Positions 16,448 to 24,230 are shown, counted from the first letter of the stretch. The stretch: 44,785 nt of DNA from Porphyromonadaceae bacterium UBA4277 (GCA_002395965.1 DGVT01000007.1:1-44785); one strand, 5' to 3'. Made by a program: numbers and translations. The notes: generated by a model not told the origin, from the letters alone.

Positions 16448-16957
16448 ATGGTGGATAAGTATCTGTTTCTTGATTTTGACGGGGTGTTGAATACTGAGTT
16501 TTATCAGGATCTGCTGATGTCTCAGGGGAAACCATTTCGAGACAAGCATGGACCTCTCTTTGATCCGGTGGCTGTGGAACAGTTAAAGCGGGTCGTTGAT
16601 TCGACTCATGCCGACATCGTCATTGAATCATCTTGGAAGTACCTTGGTCTGGAGGCTATGCAGGACATGTGGACGGATCGACAACTGCCTGGTCGCGTGA
16701 TTGACATTACACCGACGATTGTCAGTGCCAGCTGGTCATCAAATATTGACATTTTCAGCCTTGATGCAAGGCAAAGTAAAGGAATTGAGATAGACTTCTG
16801 GCTTTTCGAGAACACCTTAGCAGATGCTCGTTACGTCATTATTGACGATGAATATGTGATACTGGATTCACAATTACCTCGTTTCATCTTGACCAATCCT
16901 TTTGATGGATTAACCGAATTACTAGCCGACCGAGCCATAGCTTTACTCAACGGCTGA
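16448..16957 (+). CDS. HAD-like phosphatase of the Swiss-army-knife type
   Basis: 169 residues. The HAD signature is at the N-terminus: YLFLDFDGVLNT (Asp9, Asp11). Next come a motif-II-like IVIESSWK (~59-66) and the late motifs RYVIIDDE and NPFDGLTELLADRAIALL. This pattern fits the small HAD domains found in 'Swiss Army Knife' RNA-repair proteins, here stand-alone. It should hydrolyse a phosphoester, perhaps a nucleic-acid end, but the substrate is unknown. It starts 25 nt after paralogue B without the hairpin-promoter block, so it is probably co-transcribed with it. Confidence 0.75.
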   Translation: MVDKYLFLDFDGVLNTEFYQDLLMSQGKPFRDKHGPLFDPVAVEQLKRVVDSTHADIVIESSWKYLGLEAMQDMWTDRQLPGRVIDITPTIVSASWSSNIDIFSLDARQSKGIEIDFWLFENTLADARYVIIDDEYVILDSQLPRFILTNPFDGLTELLADRAIALLNG

Positions 16958-16968
16958 AAAATTTTTAA

Positions 16969-17006
16969 ACCCTGCCGCAGAATGGCCGAGGTGCCTTCTA
17001 CTTTTG
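16969..17006 (+). promoter_or_regulatory. Hairpin-promoter junction, copy 3 (diverged)
   Basis: CCCTGCCGCAGAATGGCCGAGG aligns with the copies at 14757 and 15591, but the stem has decayed to about six pairs. TACTTTTG (16999-17006) after it is a perfect -7 motif, and TTTAATCG..AGCATTATG follows before the next ATG, as in the other copies. Confidence 0.55.
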
Positions 17007-17047
17007 TGGCGATTATCATTTTTGTTTCACATTTAATCGTTAGCATT

Positions 17048-17269
17048 ATGAGCAAAGTTTTTAGAATCACACCCAAGCGCACCAGGCGCGTCAATGGGCA
17101 AGTCATTACCCCTGAGATGGTGATTACCGTCACCACCCGTCAGCACTGCACCAATCCGTTCTATAACGGGGCGGTCGAGATCAAGGAACAGTACATGCGT
17201 ATGTTCCAGTTCGACTACAAGAAAGCCTGCATGAGCGCCGCCGACTTCACCTACCAGGCACTTGACTGA
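17048..17269 (+). CDS. Small basic protein of unknown function
   Basis: 73 residues from the ATG at 17048 (MSKVFRITPKRTRRVNGQVI), chosen over an upstream in-frame start because the promoter block with TAC..TTTG lies at 16999 and the leader matches that of the DUF1835 genes. The N-terminal third is very basic; the middle (TPEMVITVTTRQH) looks like beta strands; the end is helical with KKACMSAADF. Such short basic proteins occur as orphan cassettes in Bacteroidales; I cannot assign a family. It is host-like in composition, unlike the AT-rich DUF1835 pair. Confidence 0.55.
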   Translation: MSKVFRITPKRTRRVNGQVITPEMVITVTTRQHCTNPFYNGAVEIKEQYMRMFQFDYKKACMSAADFTYQALD

Positions 17270-17477
17270 GATGCAATTTTGAAATTTGATATGTGATGTT
17301 TGTTTAGCCGGGCTTTGAGCGCCTTTTTGGCCATTTTTACTTGATATTGTTCGTCACGATGCCCGCATCGCTCCTCAAAGATTAATTAAAACTGCCTCAA
17401 AAATCCATCTCAAATCCTCGGCAAAAATTTCAAAACAGCATCTCTACACTTTTCTTTAAGAAAAACAACTTTTGACA
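17270..17477. other. Intergenic stretch without a recognisable gene
   Basis: About 208 bp with no frame of note. It contains AT-rich DNA and GGGCTTTGAGCGCC/TTTTTGGCC patches but no clear hairpin terminator. It precedes copy 4 of the hairpin-promoter block. Confidence 0.6.
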
Positions 17478-17518
17478 GCGCCTCTGCCACGATATGGCAG
17501 GGGCGCCGCTTAATTTTG
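17478..17518 (+). promoter_or_regulatory. Hairpin-promoter junction, copy 4
   Basis: GCGCCTCTGCCA (17478-17489) and TGGCAGGGGCGC (17495-17506) form a 12-bp stem with one G-U pair and a 5-nt loop. TAATTTTG, a perfect -7 box, begins four nucleotides later at 17511. The hairpin occupies the spacer and -33 position, so it could be a terminator, an operator or both. The stem sequence differs from copies 1-2 by compensating changes. Confidence 0.65.
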
Positions 17519-17545
17519 CAGCGACAAACAACAATATGTGTCGCT

Positions 17546-18184
17546 ATGATTGAATTACAAGACTATGAGATTCGATGCATTGAAGAAGAAATTCTCAATG
17601 TGTTCAATGACAACTGGAGCAAATATCCTGAGTGTGATTGTTTGCTGACAGTTCGGAAAGACATCATTAATAAGCGAGCCCTGGCTCATCAGGAGGAGAT
17701 TTTGCCAGACATCATCGCATTTAATGATGCGCTCACGGCTGCTTTGCGGGAAATGTATGACCGTGCACATCGCATCTGGGACGCTATAAAGGACAAGGCT
17801 GAGAATCCCGATCACATGCATTTGACAGCGAGATGCTACCTGGGTGACGATTATCCGGCTCTTCATCCAGTCCAAGGGGCCGATCGCCAGGAACTGTGGA
17901 ATGCGCTATGTGATTGGGGCTGGAACCGTATCTATGATGATGGCGTGACGCATGGGCATCTCATCATCCCAATGGATGAAGGGTACAGTTTTGAGCATTT
18001 GATTGGCATGGATTGCACTCCGCCCAACTGGAATGAGGGCCTGGACCAGGAACTCACCAAGGACTTGCACCTCACGTTGCCTTTCCACCACTTGTTTGAC
18101 CACATGAAGTTCGCCATCACCGACTTCATCTATGTGCGCCAATTCGAGACAGAAATCAAAATAGAAATCAAAAAATCAGTGTAA
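17546..18184 (+). CDS. Cytoplasmic protein of unknown function
   Basis: 212 residues from the ATG at 17546 (MIELQDYEIRCIEEE), 27 nt after the -7 box; the upstream in-frame start at 17516 lies inside the promoter and is rejected. The protein is acidic and mostly helical in the first 110 residues, then has an aromatic His-rich C-terminal half (GVTHGHLIIPMDEGYSFEHL, LHLTLPFHHLFDHMKFA). There is no signal peptide, membrane segment or family that I recognise. It is the last gene of the accessory block before the tmRNA terminator. Confidence 0.65.
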   Translation: MIELQDYEIRCIEEEILNVFNDNWSKYPECDCLLTVRKDIINKRALAHQEEILPDIIAFNDALTAALREMYDRAHRIWDAIKDKAENPDHMHLTARCYLGDDYPALHPVQGADRQELWNALCDWGWNRIYDDGVTHGHLIIPMDEGYSFEHLIGMDCTPPNWNEGLDQELTKDLHLTLPFHHLFDHMKFAITDFIYVRQFETEIKIEIKKSV

Positions 18185-18188
18185 CATT

Positions 18189-18284
18189 ATGGACAAGAAA
18201 GATAAAACGATGTTTTGCGAGCTAAGCGGGGAATTGAAGTGTAAATCACCGCAAAAATTAAGCCGCTGGATTTCAGCGGCTTAA
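18189..18284 (+). pseudogene. Possible truncated cassette start (31 codons)
   Basis: CATTATGGACAAGAAA here repeats the start region of the two DUF1835 paralogues, giving MDKK followed by an unrelated 27 residues and a stop at 18282-18284 inside the tmRNA terminator stem. It looks like a leftover cassette beginning fused to host DNA at the ssrA side rather than a working gene. Confidence 0.35.
18252..18282 (-). terminator. Terminator of tmRNA
   Basis: On the minus strand AAGCCGCTG, a 5-nt loop and CAGCGGCTT are followed by AATTTTTGC. It lies 14 nt past the tmRNA 3' end and would end that transcript. On the plus strand no T-run follows. Confidence 0.75.
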
Positions 18285-18295
18285 TCATGCAGTTG

Positions 18296-18694
18296 TGGAG
18301 CTGGAGGGGTTTGAACCCTCGTCCAAACGCGGAAACGATAAGGTTTCTACATGCTTAGTCATGACTTGGTTTTCGACCGCAGGCAGGCTCACGACTACCA
18401 ACCTGTGGCTTATCCTCTAAACTTCGGGTTTGGCCCGAGGCTTGCCGCACCCTATCTCCGATATTCCAGCACCACCATATCGAAACGCCTCGGAGCGAGG
18501 GCAATCGGGTGATGTCTCGTCTTAACCATCCTTGGGCTAAGATAAAGCAGATCTACTATACTTCGATCAAGCAGCGAGAGCGTAAGTGTTTTCGCCAGTT
18601 AAATTTAGTAATGACTGAGATTAAAGAGCATTGCCATCATCGCTCTGCATGCTTGCTTACCACCTCTACACGCTGTCAAAGCCAAGTCAGCCCC
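18296..18694 (-). ncRNA. ssrA: tmRNA (trans-translation rescue RNA)
   Basis: Minus-strand gene of ~399 nt. The 5' GGGGCTG pairs with CAGCTCC at the 3' end, and the T-arm GAGGGTTCAAACCCCTC is plain, giving the alanine-tRNA-like part. The reading frame GGC GAA AAC ACT TAC GCT CTC GCT GCT TGA encodes the tag GENTYALAA, close to tags of other Bacteroidetes. With SmpB it frees stalled ribosomes and marks proteins for degradation. CCA is not encoded. Its 3' end abuts the accessory block, a frequent integration site for islands. The 5' end is inferred from pairing. Confidence 0.93.
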
Positions 18695-18783
18695 TTTGTG
18701 CATACGATAGTGAGTAAAGACTTCGTGCTGCATTAGTAGTGCAAAAATTGTGCCAAAATGCCACTTTCTGCTCATTTAGGCTG

Positions 18784-18791
18784 CAAAGGTA
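18784..18791 (-). promoter_or_regulatory. -7 element likely serving ssrA
   Basis: CAAAGGTA on the plus strand is TACCTTTG on the minus strand, ~90 nt before the mature tmRNA 5' end. This implies a precursor with a leader to be trimmed. Confidence 0.45.
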
Positions 18792-18829
18792 ATACTTTTT
18801 TTTGAAACTGGCGCAATCACAGCAAAAAA

Positions 18830-19756
18830 TCAGCGCAACCACTGCGGCAGGAATTGCCGGGGCAGAACGATGAGCATGACTCCGAGCAAAATGAGCATTA
18901 TGCCCGCGCACAATCGCAGTGTGAGCAACTCTCCGAACACTATCACCCCGATGGCAACGGCCGTGAGCGGTTCAAGTGCCCCCATGATTGCCGTGGGCGT
19001 GGGACCGACGCGCTGCACTGCTATGGTCATAAACTCTAACGACAACACGGTGGGCACCAAGCCCAACCAGCAGTTGAAGAACCAAGCGCGCGGCGTGGGC
19101 GGCAACTGGATGTGCAGCTCAGGCGATGTGAAAGAGTACAGAAACTGGCACACCATGCAGAATAGCATGGCATAGAACGTTATCAACAATGACGACAGCC
19201 GGCTTAAATCGGCTTGCTTGATGACCACGATATACACTGCATAGAAAGCCGACGACAGTATGCACAGGAGCACACCCCATGTGCTGAGTGTGGCTCCCGA
19301 CGAACCGCGATAAAGCAATGCTATGCCAAGCATCGACAGCACTACCGAGAATATCGTGATGCGCGACAGCCGCTCATGAAAGCACATGGCCATGATGCCG
19401 GCCACCATTACCGGATAGACAAATAATATGGTGCTTGCAATACCGGCATCCATGTAATGGAAACTTTGATAATAGGTGATGCTTGAAGCGGCAAACAACA
19501 CCCCCAGTGCTATCAGCACTTCCAAGTGGGCACGACTCACGGCAAAACTCATGCGGCGCACAGCCATCATGGTTCCCAGTAGCACCACTGCAATCAGGAA
19601 GCGGAAAAACAGCACTGTCGAGACGCTCTCACCTTCTTGGTAGAGCGGTAATGCACCGAAGGGATTGGTGCCATAGCACACAGCCGACAGCACAGCAAAC
19701 ATTATGCCTACTGCGCCACTGTGCCGAAGTGATTTGTTATTATTTGGAGTGACCAT
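18830..19756 (-). CDS. EamA/DMT-family transporter
   Basis: 308 residues from the ATG at 19756 (MVTPNNNKSLRHSG); the upstream in-frame start at 19795 adds 13 residues. Ten hydrophobic segments are visible in two five-helix halves, for example SGAVGIMFAVLSAVCYGTNP and the late EPLTAVAIGVIVFGELLT, which is the EamA signature (glutamate followed by G..GE in helix 9). EamA proteins in the inner membrane export metabolites or amino acids; the substrate here is unknown. It lies downstream of no obvious partner; ssrA follows on the same strand after its own promoter. Confidence 0.85.
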   Translation of the reverse strand: MVTPNNNKSLRHSGAVGIMFAVLSAVCYGTNPFGALPLYQEGESVSTVLFFRFLIAVVLLGTMMAVRRMSFAVSRAHLEVLIALGVLFAASSITYYQSFHYMDAGIASTILFVYPVMVAGIMAMCFHERLSRITIFSVVLSMLGIALLYRGSSGATLSTWGVLLCILSSAFYAVYIVVIKQADLSRLSSLLITFYAMLFCMVCQFLYSFTSPELHIQLPPTPRAWFFNCWLGLVPTVLSLEFMTIAVQRVGPTPTAIMGALEPLTAVAIGVIVFGELLTLRLCAGIMLILLGVMLIVLPRQFLPQWLR

Positions 19757-19889
19757 GAGGAAAAAACCATAGACATCGACAAAGCCAACTGCCAACGAGT
19801 CATAATCTCACTGGCTGAGCGAGCCGGCATGCTGAAATGCAAAGGGCATTAGTTTGTCACTGCCACACTCATCGTGTGTCATTCACACG

Positions 19890-21197
19890 CTATGACTTGT
19901 GTGTCATGATGTTGAGCACATAGCGGTCGGTGATGTCCATTCCCTTCGAGCCTATCGCTGTGAGGTTATGGATGCAGCGATCTACGTCGTCATCGATGAT
20001 GCCTTCGACCGAGGTTACATATTTGTGCTGCATGGCAAGCATGGCGCTCATCACGGCCGTGCTCACGCCGCTGGTTAGTTTCAGCGCACACGACGGTTTG
20101 GCTCCGTCGCAAATCATTCCGGTGAGATTTGCCACCATGTTTTTGACCGAATAGCATATTTGCTCATAGGTTCCGCCCATGAGATAGGTAATGCCGCACG
20201 ATGAGCCCGTGGATGCCACTACGCATCCGCACAGTGCCGACAGCGCCCCCAGACTCTGCTTGATGTAGATGGCAGTGAGGTTGCTGATGATGAGAGCCCT
20301 GACGAGTTCTTCCTCGGTGTTGTGATTTTCCTGTGCGAAGACCACCACTGGCAGGGTGGCACATATTCCCTGGTTGCCGCTGCCCGAATTGCTCATCACC
20401 GGCACCATGGCTCCGGCCATGCGTGCATCGCAGGCACAGCTGGTCACACTCAGGATTTTTGAGAATATGCTGTCGCCCATTATTCCGCGTCCCAATGGCG
20501 AGCACATGGTCTTGCCTAACTGGTGCCCATAGTTTTCTTTCAGGCCGGCGAGGGCTGCGCCTTCGTTGAGTCTCTTGGCCTCAAGGATAAACTTCAGGTC
20601 TTCGAGATCGGTTTCGATGGCAAAGTCATAAACCATGCGCAACGTGAGCGGTACTTCGGGCTGGGTGGTGCCATCGGCCTGCAGGGTGCCGTCACACTTT
20701 GGCGCACGGCCGGGTAAGGGCATGTCATGGCCATCTTTGCTGAGCATCACAAAATGTGTGTGGTGCGACTTGATGACCGCCTCGGCACTGTGTTCGCCGG
20801 CTGTGACACTGGCATGAATGTAAAGTTTGTCGGGGTCGTCATTTTCGAGAGAAATGTGTATTCTGTTCTCGGCTATATATTTCTTGCCCTCTTCCACGGC
20901 ATTGCGGTTGCTATCGCGCAACACCTCCAGCCCGTAGTCAGATTTTCCTATCAGAGCACCTAACGCCACAGCTATGGGCAGGCCCACCATGCCCGTGCCC
21001 GGGATGCCCACTCCCATGGCGTTTTTCAGAATGTTGGCACTGAGCTTAAGGTCTATGCGCTCGGGGCGGCAGCCTAACAGCTCGGTAGCCTTGGCCACAC
21101 ACAGTGCCACGGCAATGGGCTCGGTGCACCCAATGGCGGGCACCACTTGCTGCTTGATAAGGGTGATTATGGCTTGTTTTGTCTCTTGGGTCATCAT
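19890..21197 (-). CDS. L-cysteine desulfidase / UPF0597 family (CyuA-like)
   Basis: 435 residues. The N-terminal AIGCTEPIAVALCVAKA (Cys24) is the first cluster ligand motif; VTSCACDARMAGAMVPVMSNSGSGNQGI and MICDGAKPSCALKLTSG hold the other cysteines. This matches the Fe-S enzymes of the CyuA/CdsB family, distantly related to iron-sulfur serine dehydratase, which split cysteine into pyruvate, ammonia and sulfide in the cytoplasm. The start may be M1 or M2. It follows rfbC by 60 nt on the same strand with no terminator seen, so read-through from rfbC is possible. Activity on serine cannot be excluded. Confidence 0.85.
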   Translation of the reverse strand: MMTQETKQAIITLIKQQVVPAIGCTEPIAVALCVAKATELLGCRPERIDLKLSANILKNAMGVGIPGTGMVGLPIAVALGALIGKSDYGLEVLRDSNRNAVEEGKKYIAENRIHISLENDDPDKLYIHASVTAGEHSAEAVIKSHHTHFVMLSKDGHDMPLPGRAPKCDGTLQADGTTQPEVPLTLRMVYDFAIETDLEDLKFILEAKRLNEGAALAGLKENYGHQLGKTMCSPLGRGIMGDSIFSKILSVTSCACDARMAGAMVPVMSNSGSGNQGICATLPVVVFAQENHNTEEELVRALIISNLTAIYIKQSLGALSALCGCVVASTGSSCGITYLMGGTYEQICYSVKNMVANLTGMICDGAKPSCALKLTSGVSTAVMSAMLAMQHKYVTSVEGIIDDDVDRCIHNLTAIGSKGMDITDRYVLNIMTHKS

Positions 21198-21257
21198 AGT
21201 GATTACTATTTTTTGGCTTATGTTATTCGGGGAATTAAAGGTGTGCTAACGCTACAT

Positions 21258-21803
21258 TCAAAATGGCTTTATCTGCTCCAGCATCAAGCCGCGACAGTCT
21301 TTTTCGCTGAGCTTGACATCTTCTTGGGGCATCAGCCAGTCGATGCCGAGCGCAGGGTCGTTGAAGGCGAGCGTCACCTCGCTTTGCGGGGCATACACGT
21401 TATCAACCTTATACTGGAACTGTGCCACATCGCTCAGCACAATAAAGCCATGCGCAAAGCCACGCGGGATGAAAAGCTGATTGCCTTGCTCGGCACTCAG
21501 CTCCACGGCCACATGCTTTCCGAAGGTGGGGCTGTCGCCACGCAGGTCCACAGCCACGTCGAGCACGCGTCCTTGCGACACTCGCACCAGCTTTGCCTGG
21601 CTCCACTCGCCACTCTGGAAGTGCAATCCGCGCAACACGCCGCGAGTGGAGAACGACTCATTGTCCTGAACAAAGTGCACCGGCCCCACATGAGCCTGAA
21701 ATTCATCGAGCTTGAATGTCTCGCTAAAATAGCCCCGCGCATCGCCGTAGCGCACGGGCTGAATAATCCACACTCCTTTTATCTCGGTTTCTACATATTT
21801 CAT
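21258..21803 (-). CDS. rfbC: dTDP-4-dehydrorhamnose 3,5-epimerase
   Basis: 181 residues from the ATG at 21803 (MKYVETEIKGVWIIQP); an in-frame start at 21872 would place 23 extra codons across the promoter. RmlC cupin motifs are complete: DARGYFSETF, NESFSTRGVLRGLHFQ (His61, the catalytic base), VAVDLRGDSPTFG, FIPRGFAHGF and FQYKVDNVYAP (Tyr131, the acid). It epimerises dTDP-4-keto-6-deoxyglucose at C3 and C5, the third step of dTDP-L-rhamnose synthesis for surface polysaccharides. The other rml genes are not in the window. Confidence 0.93.
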   Translation of the reverse strand: MKYVETEIKGVWIIQPVRYGDARGYFSETFKLDEFQAHVGPVHFVQDNESFSTRGVLRGLHFQSGEWSQAKLVRVSQGRVLDVAVDLRGDSPTFGKHVAVELSAEQGNQLFIPRGFAHGFIVLSDVAQFQYKVDNVYAPQSEVTLAFNDPALGIDWLMPQEDVKLSEKDCRGLMLEQIKPF

Positions 21804-21830
21804 AATAGAAGGCTTTTTTCTATTGTCGTG

Positions 21831-21861
21831 CAAAATTACTGCAAGTTGAGCGCAAAACAAA
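21831..21861 (-). promoter_or_regulatory. Promoter of rfbC
   Basis: On the minus strand TTTG (21861-21858), 19 nt, then TAATTTTG (21838-21831): a full Bacteroidetes promoter 27 nt before the ATG at 21803. It lies in the first of two duplicated blocks. Confidence 0.7.
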
Positions 21862-22184
21862 ATGAGAAACAAAGTTTTTCATTTTGTTATGCCGAGACGC
21901 CGCGTAATTTCGAGAACGTCAGTTCTCAACATTACTGCAAGTTGAGCGCAAAAGGGTGTGTCATAATTCAGAAAAAGCGTTGAAAACGCAGGCGCATCGA
22001 AGATGCGACCATTTCTTTAACACCATGCAAGCAACATCGAAGATGTGCGCAGCTTGGTGAGAGACAGCGACTTAAAAGGTGCTTCGAAGATGCACTATAT
22101 CAGTGACGTAATCTCAAAATTCAATCAAAGCCTTATGAAATAGAATTATGACACACCCCGATGCCGAGACGCCGCGTAATTTCG
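21835..22184. repeat. Duplicated promoter block, second copy split by a MITE
   Basis: Unit 1 is ATTACTGCAAGTTGAGCGC + AAAA (21835-21857), a 31-nt hairpin segment with CAAAATGA/TCATTTTG, then ATGCCGAGACGCCGCGTAAT + TTCG (21889-21912). Unit 2 repeats both outer blocks exactly (21931-21953 and 22161-22184), but the hairpin segment is replaced by MITE copy 3. Unit 1 overlaps the rfbC promoter. In unit 2 the -7 box has decayed to TAATGTTG. Confidence 0.8.
21954..22159 (-). mobile_element. MITE-like element, copy 3 (inverted, one arm diverged)
   Basis: 206 bp between GGGTGTGTCATAATTC and GAATTATGACACACCCC. The left ~140 bp is the reverse complement of copies 1 and 2, including the CATCGAAGATG hairpins. 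The last ~60 bp (from about 22098) are unrelated up to the right TIR, so this copy has a swapped or decayed arm. It sits between the two outer blocks of the duplicated rfbC promoter region. Confidence 0.8.
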
Positions 22185-22316
22185 CTGTTTAACCTGTAAA
22201 TATAGATAAAAATCTTGATTTTTAGGCCCGTCGAGTTAAAGAAAGTAATTATTCTTTATAAGAAAGGTACAAAAAGTAAATGTATTGATTATAAAAAATA
22301 ATGAGTGTTATAAGGT

Positions 22317-22347
22317 TTTGATTATCTACTGAAATGTTGTAATTTTG
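22317..22347 (+). promoter_or_regulatory. Promoter of the GlmU-like gene
   Basis: TTTG (22317-22320), 19 nt, TAATTTTG (22340-22347): a textbook Bacteroidetes promoter, with the ATG 20 nt later. The 22185-22316 stretch before it is AT-rich and shows nothing else. Confidence 0.75.
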
Positions 22348-22367
22348 CACAGCCTAATCAAAAACGA

Positions 22368-23552
22368 ATGAAACGCAACATTATAATATTTGACGACAAC
22401 AAGGTGCGGCGCCGTTTGCTGCCGCTCACCTATACCCGCCCCACAGCGCTGCTGCGTGTGGGCATAACCACCATCGACGAGAAATGGCGCTCGATGCTTG
22501 GCGAGGCCACCTATAGCTACCTCACAGTGTCGTATCTGAAGAAAAAGTTTCCCACCATTGCACGTCACAACAATCTTCTCATTGCCGGCCACGTCATTCC
22601 CACTGCCGGGCTTGCACAGCAGGCACTGTCGCTCAAGCATGGCGAGGCGCTGATGGTGGGCGAAGAGCTCATTGCCTTCAATGGCAGTGCGCACGACTTC
22701 GACAATCGCCACTTCAGCCACATCGTTTACCCCGACACTCCCCCCCTCATCCTGCGCAGTCTGCCCGACATCTTTGAGTTTAACGGCACTGTGCTTGAGC
22801 AGGACTTTGAGCGCCTCACCGCCGGCCGCCAGTCGCAGCCTTTGTCCGACACCTGCATTGTGGTGGGCGACCGCAGACGCATCTTTATCGAGGACGGAGC
22901 AAGTGTAGAAGGGGCATTCCTCAACACTAATGCCGGCAGCATCTACATTGGCAAAGACGTCGAGGTGATGGAGGGAGCTTGCATCAGGGCACCGTTTGCT
23001 GCATGCCACGATGCAAAAGTGCGCATGGGAGCCAAGGTGTATGGTGCCACCACCCTTGGGCCGCACTGCAAAATAGGCGGTGAGGTGGAGAATACGGTCT
23101 TCATCGGCTATAGCAACAAGGCTCACGACGGCTTCCTGGGCGATGCCGTGATAGGCGAATGGTGCAACTTGGGCGGAGGCACCACAGCCAGTAACCTCAA
23201 GAACGACTATAGCGAAATAAAGCTCTGGGACTATGAGGCACAGCGCTTTCTGCGCACAGGGTTGCAATTTTGCGGCCTCATCATGGGCGACCACAGCAAG
23301 ACCGGCGTGAATTGCATGATCAACACAGCCACCGTGCTGGGTGTGGGAGTGAACATTCATGGCGCTGGGTTCCCGCGCAACTTCGTGGCTTCGTTTCAGG
23401 AAGGCAGTGCATCGGCCGGGTTCAAGAACGTGCAGCTGCAGGCATTCTTCGCCATTGCCGAGCGCGTGATGGCACGGCGCAACATCCAGCTCACCGACGT
23501 TGACCGGGAAATCTACACCGCCATCTACAACATCAGCGACCGGTATAAATAA
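22368..23552 (+). CDS. GlmU-like sugar nucleotidyltransferase with left-handed beta-helix
   Basis: 394 residues. The N-terminal half (about 1-190) begins NIIIFDDNKVRRRLLPLTYTRPTALLRVG, a pattern typical of the Bacteroidetes putative sugar-nucleotidyltransferase family in which the usual GlmU pyrophosphorylase loop is altered. The C-terminal half (about 195-370) is a left-handed beta-helix of hexapeptides (GASVEGAFLNTNAGSIYIGK, VRMGAKVYGATTLGPHCKIG). It likely makes or binds a sugar nucleotide for cell-envelope synthesis. Whether it is a true uridylyl/acetyltransferase is unclear because GlmU's own signature residues are not evident. It is divergent from rfbC across the MITE region. Confidence 0.8.
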   Translation: MKRNIIIFDDNKVRRRLLPLTYTRPTALLRVGITTIDEKWRSMLGEATYSYLTVSYLKKKFPTIARHNNLLIAGHVIPTAGLAQQALSLKHGEALMVGEELIAFNGSAHDFDNRHFSHIVYPDTPPLILRSLPDIFEFNGTVLEQDFERLTAGRQSQPLSDTCIVVGDRRRIFIEDGASVEGAFLNTNAGSIYIGKDVEVMEGACIRAPFAACHDAKVRMGAKVYGATTLGPHCKIGGEVENTVFIGYSNKAHDGFLGDAVIGEWCNLGGGTTASNLKNDYSEIKLWDYEAQRFLRTGLQFCGLIMGDHSKTGVNCMINTATVLGVGVNIHGAGFPRNFVASFQEGSASAGFKNVQLQAFFAIAERVMARRNIQLTDVDREIYTAIYNISDRYK

Positions 23553-23628
23553 CTAACACAGCCCCATAAAGCCACATAATTTCCCCACTGCACCCCATAA
23601 AGGACATCAATTAAAAAACACTCCTAAT

Positions 23629-24204
23629 ATGAAAAAATTAGCCTTAATCATTGCAGCCTTGGCAACCATGACGCTTATGGCCTGCACACAAAGCAACAAC
23701 AATCAGTCAACCAACAATCAAAATTCCAAACAAATGAAAACACTTGTAGCCTATTTCTCGGCCTCGGGCGTCACTAAGGGCGTTGCCCAGCAGCTGGCTA
23801 AGGCAGCCAATGCCGACCTGATGGAAATAGAACCTGCTCAACGCTACACCGATGCCGACCTTGACTGGCGCGACAGCTTGTCACGCAGCTCGGTGGAGAT
23901 GAAAGACAAGACCTCACGCCCAGCACTGGCCAAGCTCAAGGCCAACGCAGCCGACTACGATACCATCTTCGTGGGATTTCCCATCTGGTGGTACACCGCC
24001 CCAACGATTATCAACACCTTCATGGAGGCCAACGACCTGAGCGGTAAGACCGTCGTCCCGTTTGCCACATCGGGTGGCAGCACAATCGACAAGGCCTGCG
24101 CCGACCTCAAGGCCGCCTACCCCACCGTGAACTGGCTCCCCGGCCGCCTGCTTAACAACGCCACCGACCAGGAACTCAACCAGTGGATTTCGACCTTGCG
24201 CTGA
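23629..24204 (+). CDS. Flavodoxin-family lipoprotein
   Basis: 191 residues. A lipoprotein signal ends in the lipobox LMAC (Cys19), followed by a Gln/Asn/Ser-rich linker and a flavodoxin fold. The FMN phosphate loop is TLVAYFSASGVTKGVAQQLA (~38-57), with FVGFPIWWYTAPTIINTF and TVVPFATSGGSTID after it. It is the export-tethered type common in Bacteroidetes, expected to carry out electron transfer or quinone reduction at the envelope with FMN as cofactor. A strong hairpin follows it. Its physiological partner is not shown by the neighbours. Confidence 0.87.
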   Translation: MKKLALIIAALATMTLMACTQSNNNQSTNNQNSKQMKTLVAYFSASGVTKGVAQQLAKAANADLMEIEPAQRYTDADLDWRDSLSRSSVEMKDKTSRPALAKLKANAADYDTIFVGFPIWWYTAPTIINTFMEANDLSGKTVVPFATSGGSTIDKACADLKAAYPTVNWLPGRLLNNATDQELNQWISTLR

Positions 24205-24230
24205 GCAATCTCACCCATTAGTAAAAGACA

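Noticed and set aside
14205..18184. Integron with attC sites
   Set aside because: The recurrent hairpins lack the attC core sites and no integron integrase is present; they sit at terminator/promoter junctions instead.
18296..18480. Ordinary tRNA gene on the minus strand
   Set aside because: The T-arm belongs to tmRNA; the tag frame and 5' half complete a full ssrA gene.
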